DNA of 64,000 nucleotides from an uncultured Aquimarina sp. (GTDB taxonomy: Bacteria; Bacteroidota; Bacteroidia; Flavobacteriales; Flavobacteriaceae), in NCBI GenBank assembly GCA_947500545.1, contig CANMSO010000001.1:682001-746000 (forward strand). Reading direction: 5' to 3'. Numbering within the stretch: the stretch's first letter is position 1; each line of letters starts with the position of its first letter. The translations under genes were made by a program, and so were the position numbers. Below, piece by piece: positions 27,706 through 35,404 of this stretch. The notes beneath the pieces were generated by a model, which did not search any database, was not told the DNA's origin, and saw nothing but the letters and a program-made list of their open reading frames with translations.

Positions 27706-28977
27706 TTATAAATTGAAATTATTCGGAATGATTGAACGACTTTTTATGACGACTATCCCATCTTTAATGACATATAAATCTTGTTCCGTATCTTCTAAAT
27801 TAGAACCTCCATTAATTGTAACATCATCACCAATTCTTGCATCCTTATCGATTATAGTATTATTTATAAAGCAACGTTCTCCTACTCCAACAGAAGGAAC
27901 ATCATTAGCGCGATTATTTTCTAATTCATTGATGTCTTCATAAGAATTGCTTCCGATCATGTAGGTGTTTTTTATAATCGTATTTTTCCCTATTCTTGAG
28001 CGAATCCCAATCACAGAACGTTCTATCTCTTTTGCATTAATAATGCAACCTTCAGCAATCATTGATTTATTTAATATAGTACCAGTAATTTTTGATGGCG
28101 GAAGAATACGAGGTCTGGTTAATACAGAACTACTCTCACTAAACAGGTCAAATTTTGGCACATCATCGGTCAAGCTTATGTTTGCTTCATAGAAAGCAGC
28201 TACATTCCCTATATCTGTCCAATATCCTTCATATTGATATGCTAATACCTTATGTTTATCTATTGATTCAGGTATAATTTCTTTTCCAAAGTCAACCCTA
28301 TTAGGATTGGACAAAATATCTATCAATAGTTGCCTGTTGAAAATATAAATCCCCATTGAAGCCAGGTACTCTCTATTTTCATTTTTCATTTCATCACTAA
28401 CCTCAGATTCCCATCCAGGTAATTTATCAAAGCTTGGTTTTTCAATAAAAGATGAAATGAAACTTTGTTCATCAGTTTTCAAAATCCCAAATGCTGTCGC
28501 TTCTTTTGATTTGACAGGTAATGTAGCAATAGATATATCTGCCTCCTTATTAATATGGGCATCCAACATTTCGTTAAAATCCATTTTATATAGTTGATCC
28601 CCGGATAAAATCAACGCATACTCAAATTCATGATTTAGTAAATGATGTATTGATTGTCTTACTGCATCAGCAGTACCTTGATACCATGTTTTATTATCTG
28701 GTGTTTGCTCTGCAGCCAAAACATCTACAAAAGCGTCACTAAAGGAACTAAAAATATAGGTGTTTTTAATATGCCGATTTAAGGATGCAGAATTAAATTG
28801 TGTGAGCACAAACATCCTTTTAATATCACAATGAATACAATTAGAAATAGGAATATCAACTAATCGGTATTTACCAGCTATAGATACAGCTGGTTTAGAA
28901 CGTTTTTCGGTAAGTGGGAATAATCGGGTTCCTTGACCTCCTCCCAGAATAATTGCCAGAACTTTTTTGTTGATCAT
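27706..28977 (-). CDS. glgC: Glucose-1-phosphate adenylyltransferase (ADP-glucose pyrophosphorylase)
   Basis: A 423-residue nucleotidyltransferase. The N-terminal AIILGGGQGTRLFPLTEKRSKPAV is the pyrophosphorylase signature, WYQGTADAVRQ and the substrate motif FIEKP are present, and the C-terminal third is a left-handed beta-helix of hexapeptides (IEEG/INAK-type, about 300-410). It makes ADP-glucose, the donor for GlgA. It begins 2 nt after the glgA stop, so glgA-glgC is one unit with stoichiometric expression likely. Confidence 0.97.
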   Translation of the reverse strand: MINKKVLAIILGGGQGTRLFPLTEKRSKPAVSIAGKYRLVDIPISNCIHCDIKRMFVLTQFNSASLNRHIKNTYIFSSFSDAFVDVLAAEQTPDNKTWYQGTADAVRQSIHHLLNHEFEYALILSGDQLYKMDFNEMLDAHINKEADISIATLPVKSKEATAFGILKTDEQSFISSFIEKPSFDKLPGWESEVSDEMKNENREYLASMGIYIFNRQLLIDILSNPNRVDFGKEIIPESIDKHKVLAYQYEGYWTDIGNVAAFYEANISLTDDVPKFDLFSESSSVLTRPRILPPSKITGTILNKSMIAEGCIINAKEIERSVIGIRSRIGKNTIIKNTYMIGSNSYEDINELENNRANDVPSVGVGERCFINNTIIDKDARIGDDVTINGGSNLEDTEQDLYVIKDGIVVIKSRSIIPNNFNL

Positions 28978-28979
28978 TT

Positions 28980-30392
28980 TTACTGTATTAGGGATTCATA
29001 AATTTTTATATATTGATTAGCAGATTGATTCCAGGAGTGATCTATTTTCATAATTCTCTTTTGTATTTCCCTGAATTTTTTTTGATCATTGTATAACGCT
29101 ATAGCTCTTTTTATAGAATAATAAACATCCCCCACTGAGGCATTATCGTGACAAATTCCAAAACCATTATCACCAATATCCATTACGGTATCTTTGAGTC
29201 CTCCTGTTCTTGTAACTACTGGAATAGATCCATACCTTAATGCATACATCTGATTAAGCCCGCAAGGTTCTACACGCGAGGGCATGAGTAAGAAATCTGT
29301 ACCGGCGTATATAATATGAGATAGTTTTTCATCATAGCCTATAAACACGTTATATCTACCGGTAAATTTTTCTTTAAGTAATTCTAATTGTTCTTCGGTT
29401 TCGCTATTTCCCGAGCCCAAGATTAAGATATTGATATCAGTATTGCTTAAGGATTCTTCAATTATCTCAGGTAGTAAATCTGCTCCTTTTTCTGATACTA
29501 GCCTACCAATGAAAGCGAAAAGAGGTTTTTCTGCCTTTAAATTGAAATGATCACAAAGCCATTTTTTATTCGTTTTTCTTCCAGAAACTACATTAGTTAT
29601 TTTATAGTTCTTTTTAATCATTGGATCTGTTTCGGGATTCCAGTTTTGGCTATCTATACCATTTAATATCCCAGCGCATTTAGTTTTTTCATGACGTAAA
29701 AGCCCTTCAAGACCATTGGCTTTTTCCTGAAGCTCATTCATGTAATTTGGTGAAACTGTAGTTACTTGCCAAGAACATTTAATTGCTGCGGCCATTGGAT
29801 TAATATGATGATCCCAATCCAACAACCCAATTTTTTTAGTATCAAAATCTGGAAAATAGTGTAACTTATCATAAGATATCTGGCCTTGATATTGGGCATT
29901 ATGGATTGTAAAAACCGTGGGTATTTCTCTAAGGGTTTTATAGGAGTCTACATGAGCTATTAAAAAAGGGATTAATCCAGTATGATGATCATGACAATGA
30001 ATGACATCCGGAAGTACACTATCTTCTGAATTAATCCAATCTAGTATTGCTAATTGAAATGCAATATAACGTTCTGTATCGTTTTCATAATTATATACAT
30101 CTGAAGTGTCTAATATACCCTCTATATATATCTGAAAAACTTTGAATCCTAAATCCGGAGATATAATTCTTTTTATGGTATATGGATATGAGAATTCTCC
30201 TAATCGTACTATTCCTTTATATAATGACTCGCGCTTAGAGTCTTTTGTAAATTGATTATTATAAAACGGAATTATTACATTTACTTCGTGATCCAATTGG
30301 TTTTGATATTTTGGCAGGGCTCCTACAACATCGGCCAAACCTCCAACTTTAGCTATGGGATAACATTCGAAACTTGTGTGAAGAATATTCAT
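28980..30392 (-). CDS. glgA: Glycogen synthase, GT5
   Basis: A 470-residue GT5 glycosyltransferase. The N-terminal KVGGLADVVGALP is the ADP-glucose-binding signature, FTIHNAQYQG and the C-terminal MPSRVEPCGLNQMYALRYGSIP (catalytic Glu and donor-binding loop; quoted in part) are typical. It elongates alpha-1,4-glucan from ADP-glucose. In organisms with GlgE but no TreS, a GlgA relative (GlgM) can instead make maltose-1-phosphate from ADP-glucose and glucose-1-phosphate; sequence alone does not tell which reaction this one prefers. First gene of the glgA-glgC unit, with a good promoter at 30442-30471. Confidence 0.95.
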   Translation of the reverse strand: MNILHTSFECYPIAKVGGLADVVGALPKYQNQLDHEVNVIIPFYNNQFTKDSKRESLYKGIVRLGEFSYPYTIKRIISPDLGFKVFQIYIEGILDTSDVYNYENDTERYIAFQLAILDWINSEDSVLPDVIHCHDHHTGLIPFLIAHVDSYKTLREIPTVFTIHNAQYQGQISYDKLHYFPDFDTKKIGLLDWDHHINPMAAAIKCSWQVTTVSPNYMNELQEKANGLEGLLRHEKTKCAGILNGIDSQNWNPETDPMIKKNYKITNVVSGRKTNKKWLCDHFNLKAEKPLFAFIGRLVSEKGADLLPEIIEESLSNTDINILILGSGNSETEEQLELLKEKFTGRYNVFIGYDEKLSHIIYAGTDFLLMPSRVEPCGLNQMYALRYGSIPVVTRTGGLKDTVMDIGDNGFGICHDNASVGDVYYSIKRAIALYNDQKKFREIQKRIMKIDHSWNQSANQYIKIYESLIQ

Positions 30393-30441
30393 TGAAAATT
30401 CGGTGTATTTTTTACCTAATTAGATAATATTAAAAATCAAT

Positions 30442-30471
30442 TAAAGCTATTAAAAACCGAATAGAAATCAA
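30442..30471 (-). promoter_or_regulatory. Candidate promoter of glgA-glgC
   Basis: On the minus strand TTG (30471-30469), 19 nt, then TAGCTTTA (30449-30442), one base off the Bacteroidota TAnnTTTG box and with normal spacing. It lies 50 nt before the glgA start. Confidence 0.5.
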
Positions 30472-30666
30472 CCCTAATTCTCTTAAAAAGAAGTAGTTTT
30501 AATGATTTTTTAATAAAAAAACACCTTGAAAATTTTGTATTTAATAATACGCAAACGATTGCTGGTAATATTAATAAAAAGAAACATGGAATGCATTCAT
30601 TTAGTAATTGCTTCATAAAAGCTATCGCACCAATTCAGCATACCAATAAATAGATTTGAAATTAAA

Positions 30667-30700
30667 GATGCTATCAAATTTAACTAAAAATGATAGCATC
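30667..30700 (-). terminator. Hairpin terminator after the 130-residue lipoprotein gene
   Basis: GATGCTATCA and its perfect reverse complement TGATAGCATC separated by 14 nt, about 22 nt past the stop at 30722. On the minus strand it is followed by TTTAATTTC, a weak T tract. Confidence 0.65.
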
Positions 30701-30721
30701 GATTAGGTTGTTTATGATCTA

Positions 30722-31114
30722 TTACTCTTCAAACTGATTAAATGTGTCAAAATGATACATTCTTGTAGATTCTGGTTTGATAATATTAAAGACAGCCGCA
30801 GCTTTTTCATTTTTCATTATATCTGAGGCAGCTTTTTTTGCAGATTTCATATCGGTCCAATACACGATATCTACATATTTACCGTCTCCATTACTGGCTG
30901 TAGTTCTTTCAATAAAACCATAATTCAATTTTATGATATCATTTAAAGAAGATAATGCTGTTTCTACTTCATTAGCAGAGTAACCGGGGTACGTTTCAAA
31001 TAATACAACCTCTACTACATTAGATTTGTCTTTCATTGGTGAAGGGTTTTGATCAGGTTTTGTGGCGCAATTAAGCAATAAGTTTACCATGATGATTAGA
31101 ATTAACTTGTTCAT
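30722..31114 (-). CDS. Small lipoprotein with a dimeric alpha/beta-barrel-like domain
   Basis: 130 residues. Signal peptide ends in LLLNC (Cys16), then a short polar tether. The body reads as a ferredoxin-like alpha/beta unit: strand VVEVVLFETYPGY, helix, strand around GFIERTTA, strand VDIVYWTDMKSAKKAA, pattern of ABM-type (antibiotic biosynthesis monooxygenase-like) or NIPSNAP-like stress-responsive domains. Ligand or reaction unknown. It lies 63 nt downstream of the WYL regulator gene on the same strand and may be co-transcribed with it. Confidence 0.75.
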   Translation of the reverse strand: MNKLILIIMVNLLLNCATKPDQNPSPMKDKSNVVEVVLFETYPGYSANEVETALSSLNDIIKLNYGFIERTTASNGDGKYVDIVYWTDMKSAKKAASDIMKNEKAAAVFNIIKPESTRMYHFDTFNQFEE

Positions 31115-31176
31115 GAGTATTAATTTTAATCAAAATTAAAAGCAGTAGATGACAACCTTATGTCAGTAGTATTTTT

Positions 31177-31878
31177 TTAAGAAGAAATATTTGTTCTATA
31201 TAAGTGAGCTCTTCTGTTATAATAGTCTTCTAGGGTAAATTGTTGTGGAGAAAAAAGTTCCTGGGTTTCAATTAGATTAAGAATACGATCAGTTCTAAAT
31301 TCTCTATAGTCCTTCCGTAATCTACAATAAGCAATCAAGATCCATGTATTATTCGTAAAATAAACACCTATAGGTTCTATTAATCTTTTACTAGTTTCTT
31401 TGGTTGCTGTGGTATATTTAATTTCTAATATTCTAGAATCTGTTATTGCTTTTTGAATTATGGATAAGGAATTGCTTGGATGAATTGCTTGCCTCGAATA
31501 CGTAAAAATTCGCTGTTCGAGAATCTCCAGTTTCTTTTTTTGCGCTGTCTTAAGTACCGCTATTACCTTATCTATTGCATCTTGGTATTCATTAATAAGG
31601 GATTGATCATTATTAGTCTTTATGATCTTTGAAGCTGTTAGTAATGCGTTAGCTTCTTTTTCGGTAAACATTACTGGCGGTAAAGAATATCCGTCAACAA
31701 GAAAGTACCCGGTACCAGCTTCTGCTCCTATGGGTACGCCAGCATCAGTAAGTGCTTGCATGTCACGATAAATCGTACGTAAACTTACTTCAAACTTATC
31801 GGCAAGCTCAGCAGCTTGTACAATCTTCTTGGATTGTAGTTTAACTAATATAGCCGTTAACCGATGTAAACGTTTCAT
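31177..31878 (-). CDS. YafY-family transcriptional regulator (HTH_11 plus WYL)
   Basis: A 233-residue regulator. The N-terminal winged helix (MKRLHRLTAILVKLQSKKIV, then FEVSLRTIYRDMQALTDAGVP) is the classic YafY DNA-binding domain; the middle and C-terminal part is a WYL ligand-binding domain (LEIKYTTATKE, REFRTDRILNL). WYL regulators sense nucleic acid or small ligands. Its start overlaps the stop of the antiporter gene by one base, so they form one transcript. The neighbouring small lipoprotein may be its target; this pairing of YafY with an ABM-like protein is common but not proof. Confidence 0.92.
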   Translation of the reverse strand: MKRLHRLTAILVKLQSKKIVQAAELADKFEVSLRTIYRDMQALTDAGVPIGAEAGTGYFLVDGYSLPPVMFTEKEANALLTASKIIKTNNDQSLINEYQDAIDKVIAVLKTAQKKKLEILEQRIFTYSRQAIHPSNSLSIIQKAITDSRILEIKYTTATKETSKRLIEPIGVYFTNNTWILIAYCRLRKDYREFRTDRILNLIETQELFSPQQFTLEDYYNRRAHLYRTNISS

Positions 31879-33197
31879 TATTCTGTGTCATGAGAATCTG
31901 ATGGGCTTGTATTATCAAGCTCACTAAGATCTGTAGTGTTATTAATAAAATATTCTGTTTCTTCTATATTATCAACTGCCGGCACTGCGTCAGTATCTAA
32001 TTCTTCTGGGGGATTCATTTTTTTGTCTCTAATCATTCCTCCTGTCATTATTAAACTCGTACCAATAATAACAAATAATAATATTCCAGGCTCAAAACCT
32101 TCTACCATAGCCTCTGCAGGAATGGCATAAAATAAAAGTACCGTAATTAACCCTCTTGGTGCTATAAATAATTGCGGAGAAATGTCTTTTCCCATAAACA
32201 GGCGCAACAATCCATATCGAATTCCATAAATAGAAATCAATATTAAAATACTAATCAATGCAACTTTGAGACTTAGCAAAGATGAAAGTACAATAGTAAC
32301 ACCAAAAATCACAAAGAATAAAGTACGCACAACAAAGGCAGTTTCTGCAGTTATTACATGTAATTCATGATAGATAGATTTTGCTTTTTCAAAATCCAAA
32401 TATTGCCTTAGCTTTCCCTGGAAGAATAGTTTCATATTTGCTATTACCAATCCAAAAATTAAAATAATAATTAATGATGATAAATGCATTTTTTTTCCTA
32501 AACCATATAATAACAACAATACAGCAATTAATAAGAATAATTTTACCTGGCTTTTAATTTTTTGAAAAATAATTATAATCGCATAACTTGCTACAAGCGA
32601 AATCACAATTGTAAGAATAAGGTTCAAAAAGAACCCTCCTACTCCTGAGTCTTCGGCAGGATTTAATCTTCCCGTCAGGAAATAAAACAACATAATTCCT
32701 AAAATGTCCGAAAAAGTACTTTCATAAACATGAAATTCTTTTTTAGCTTCAGATAATCCACTTACACTGGGTATTATAATTGCACTGGATAATATTGATA
32801 AAGGGGTTGCATATAACCAGGCTGACTGCATGGTCATACCATCAACCAAAGCTTTAAGGATAACAGCAGCAATAAAAGTTGATGCAACTAACCCAATCAA
32901 TGCTATTGCCATAGATTTTAGAATAGGCATCAACTTGTCACTCTTTAATTTTAGTTCCAAGGCGGCTTCTAATACAATCATAATTAATCCTACTATACCT
33001 AAGACTTCTAACATTGGGAAAAAATCAATAGAATCTGCTCCAAATGCTTTAATGGCATATTGTAAAATGATTCCTAATATGATTAGCATTAGGACAGCCG
33101 GAACATTAGTTTTTTTAGCAATACCATTAAAAATGAATGATAAAATAATTACGACAGAGATCTCGATAATCAGGTTATAAGAAGAAAAAATTTCCAT
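31878..33197 (-). CDS. Cation:proton antiporter (NhaP/CPA-type)
   Basis: A 439-residue membrane protein with about 12 hydrophobic segments. PAVLMLIILGIILQ and the polar helix region VGLIMIVLEAALEL resemble sodium/proton exchangers, and the later ISPQLFIAPRGLITVLLFY contains the conserved RG(L/I) of the CPA fold. The last 50 residues form an acidic cytoplasmic tail (EELDTDAVPAVDNIEETEY). Expected role: Na+ or K+/H+ exchange at the inner membrane. It is the first gene of a unit with the WYL regulator. Confidence 0.88.
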   Translation of the reverse strand: MEIFSSYNLIIEISVVIILSFIFNGIAKKTNVPAVLMLIILGIILQYAIKAFGADSIDFFPMLEVLGIVGLIMIVLEAALELKLKSDKLMPILKSMAIALIGLVASTFIAAVILKALVDGMTMQSAWLYATPLSILSSAIIIPSVSGLSEAKKEFHVYESTFSDILGIMLFYFLTGRLNPAEDSGVGGFFLNLILTIVISLVASYAIIIIFQKIKSQVKLFLLIAVLLLLYGLGKKMHLSSLIIILIFGLVIANMKLFFQGKLRQYLDFEKAKSIYHELHVITAETAFVVRTLFFVIFGVTIVLSSLLSLKVALISILILISIYGIRYGLLRLFMGKDISPQLFIAPRGLITVLLFYAIPAEAMVEGFEPGILLFVIIGTSLIMTGGMIRDKKMNPPEELDTDAVPAVDNIEETEYFINNTTDLSELDNTSPSDSHDTE

Positions 33198-33419
33198 GAG
33201 TAGGTTTAAGGTTGATTATATTAGTTGATCATGTCTGTAAACGAATGAAACATGTTATTTCGTATTAAAAAATCAGTACATGAAAACAGATGAAAAGATA
33301 ATAAATTATTTTAAAGTATTAAGGCTAGTAGTACTAACAATATTGTCTTAATAAACTATATATCAGAAACAGAGGTTTTTATAATAAGTTTACTTATGAC
33401 TTAGTATAAATTTAACTCA

Positions 33420-33446
33420 TTGAATATACAAAATAACATATCTTTA
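33420..33446 (+). promoter_or_regulatory. Candidate promoter of the pirin gene
   Basis: TTG at 33420-33422, 16 nt spacer and TATCTTTA at 33439-33446, close to the Bacteroidota consensus though the spacer is short; 28 nt before the ATG at 33475. Confidence 0.35.
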
Positions 33447-33474
33447 AATATGATAACAAAAGTGAATATATTTT

Positions 33475-34374
33475 ATGTCTAATCAAGGATTAATTATAGA
33501 AGAAAGAAGTCGTGATATAGGTGATTTTTTGGTGGGTAGGCTTATCCCTTTTAGAAAAAAGAGAATGGTGGGCCCATTTATTTTTATTGATCATATGGGA
33601 CCTACAACAATTAAAAAGGGCCACTATATGGATGTTGATCAACACCCGCATATAGGATTATCTACACTCACATACATGCTAGAGGGAGAATTAATGCATA
33701 AGGATAGTATTGGAACAAATCAACGCATTTCTCCCGGATCTGTGAATTGGATGGTTGCCGGAAAAGGAGTTACACACACAGAGCGTACTCCAAATGATTT
33801 GCGCAACGGATTAGAATTTAAGGCTCATGGGTACCAAATCTGGGTTGCATTGCCTAAGGAGTTAGAAGAAATCAAACCAGAGTTTCATCATATTGATAAT
33901 AAAGATTTACCATATTGGACAGACGATGAAACATCATTTCGTTTAATTGCAGGAAGGGGTTACGGAAAAGAATCTCCTCTTCCTGTGCATTCTGAATTAT
34001 TTATGGTTGATGTAACCGCCAAATCAAGGTATACACTAAAAATCAAAGGTGAATTGCAAGGCGAAATAGGGATTTGTATTGTTAAAGGGGCAATTGAAGC
34101 CTGTGATGATCGAATTGAGGCAGGAAATATGTTAGTTTCCAAAACTGAGGATAGTTGTACCATTATTCTAGAACCAAATACCCATGTAATATTATTTGGC
34201 GGACTACCTTTTCCTGAAGAACGGCACATTTATTGGAATTTTGTTTCAACAAGCCCAGAAAAAATAGAAACAGCTAAACAACTATGGAAAAACAGAGAAT
34301 TTCCGAAAGTTACAGATGATAACACGTATGTTCCTTTGCCAGAACCAATGAAAATGATGAATAAGAAAACCTAA
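33475..34374 (+). CDS. Pirin-family bicupin protein
   Basis: A 299-residue pirin. The N-terminal cupin has VGPFIFIDHMGP and the metal-binding HPHIGLSTLTYMLEG with later HTE (KGVTHTERTPNDLR), the three His and one Glu of pirin's iron site. The second cupin (about 165-270) lacks this set, as usual. Family members act as quercetinases or as metal-dependent regulators; which applies here is unknown. Monocistronic, convergent with the following hypothetical gene. Confidence 0.95.
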   Translation: MSNQGLIIEERSRDIGDFLVGRLIPFRKKRMVGPFIFIDHMGPTTIKKGHYMDVDQHPHIGLSTLTYMLEGELMHKDSIGTNQRISPGSVNWMVAGKGVTHTERTPNDLRNGLEFKAHGYQIWVALPKELEEIKPEFHHIDNKDLPYWTDDETSFRLIAGRGYGKESPLPVHSELFMVDVTAKSRYTLKIKGELQGEIGICIVKGAIEACDDRIEAGNMLVSKTEDSCTIILEPNTHVILFGGLPFPEERHIYWNFVSTSPEKIETAKQLWKNREFPKVTDDNTYVPLPEPMKMMNKKT

Positions 34375-34393
34375 ATCAAACCCTTAAGGATTG

Positions 34394-34960
34394 TTATACT
34401 AACTCTCTTCTTAATTCATTCAAAGAAATATTGCTATTGATTAATCTAGTTACTACTTCCTCACGAAATTCATCTAGATCATCATAGTCATAGTATTTTG
34501 CCCATTTATGCGTTTCAAGAAGGTTTTTGATTTGCTTGATCAGTTTTCTAGTTGCATCTGCGGATCTTAGCACCGCAACCTGGTTATAGTTGGGATTGTC
34601 CCTATGCATATAGCTCACCTTTTTGGCCTCAAAGTCTACAGATATATAGTAAGCATCTACATCTGGATCAAGATTTTCTCTAAAATCTGCCCAATCTGCA
34701 TAACCTAGTCTTAGATCATCAATCTCTGCCGGAAAATCTGATACCAAACGCCATTGGCATTTTGCTGCTCTTCCCCAGTGATTGGATAACCTGTAAACAC
34801 CATGTTTTGTATAATAATAGGTACTCCCCGATTCGCTTCTGTAGTTTGGTTTTCTTCTTGAGATTTCTCGTAAAGAGGCACCTTTAAATACACAATACGT
34901 CCTATTAAAGAAGTTATACCGTGTAAATACCTTGATATTTTCTTTTTCCTGATGTTCCAA
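34394..34960 (-). CDS. Conserved hypothetical protein
   Basis: 188 residues, no signal peptide or membrane segment. It is rich in aromatic and charged residues: the first ~95 residues look like a beta domain (RYNFFNRTYCVFKGAS, YYYTKHGVYRLSNHWG), the last ~90 are helical and acidic/basic (KLIKQIKNLLETHKWAKYYDYDD). I do not recognise the family, although the Trp/Tyr-rich N-terminus and length suggest a conserved flavobacterial protein. It stands alone, convergent with pirin and divergent from the M23 lipoprotein. Confidence 0.75.
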   Translation of the reverse strand: MEHQEKENIKVFTRYNFFNRTYCVFKGASLREISRRKPNYRSESGSTYYYTKHGVYRLSNHWGRAAKCQWRLVSDFPAEIDDLRLGYADWADFRENLDPDVDAYYISVDFEAKKVSYMHRDNPNYNQVAVLRSADATRKLIKQIKNLLETHKWAKYYDYDDLDEFREEVVTRLINSNISLNELRRELV

Positions 34961-35121
34961 TAGTACTATTTTTTTCCCGTTGGCAAAGAAATCACAATTT
35001 ATTGAGAAAGTAAAAACAAGTTTTTAACATACTATCACAAGTTAGATATCTATGACTAAACTCTGAAATTACCGGTTAAAAAAAGGGGTTTTTACCTATT
35101 AAGTATTAGTTAATTATCTCT

Positions 35122-35151
35122 TTTGTAATAGTTTATACTAAAATATATTTG
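35122..35151 (+). promoter_or_regulatory. Strong consensus promoter for the M23 tandem-repeat lipoprotein gene
   Basis: TTTG at 35122-35125, an 18-nt spacer and a perfect TATATTTG at 35144-35151: the best match to the Bacteroidota promoter consensus I saw in the window. Transcription would start near 35158, giving a leader of almost 250 nt before the ATG at 35405. Confidence 0.6.
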
Positions 35152-35267
35152 GCATGTCACAATTAATCTTAGGACCTGAAAACAGCAAAGGGTTTGTGAC
35201 ATTTGAATTAGCCAAATTCTAAATAAGAACGTGTCTTATAAGTAGTCTTGTTCACAATCTGTCAAGC

Positions 35268-35321
35268 TAAGCGGAATCAAAAAATAATAATTGATTAACC
35301 ACTTTTATTTGATTCCGCTTA
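35268..35321. repeat. Perfect 14-bp inverted repeat in the 5' leader
   Basis: TAAGCGGAATCAAA and its exact reverse complement separated by 26 nt, inside the expected transcribed leader of the M23 gene and about 80 nt before its start. It could act as an attenuator, an RNA-stabilising hairpin or an operator. No T run follows, so it is a poor terminator. Confidence 0.6.
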
Positions 35322-35404
35322 AAATGATAAGAAAGTCAACTTTTAAGGCACTTCTATTTTTAGTACATCTTTCAGAAATCAATTCATACAAAATTATAAA
35401 AATC

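Larger units (their letters stand above)
30393..30721. other. Intergenic region between glgA and a lipoprotein gene
   Basis: 329 bp without a gene. The left part carries the glgA promoter; the right part carries the terminator hairpin at 30667-30700. Nothing else is recognisable. Confidence 0.6.
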
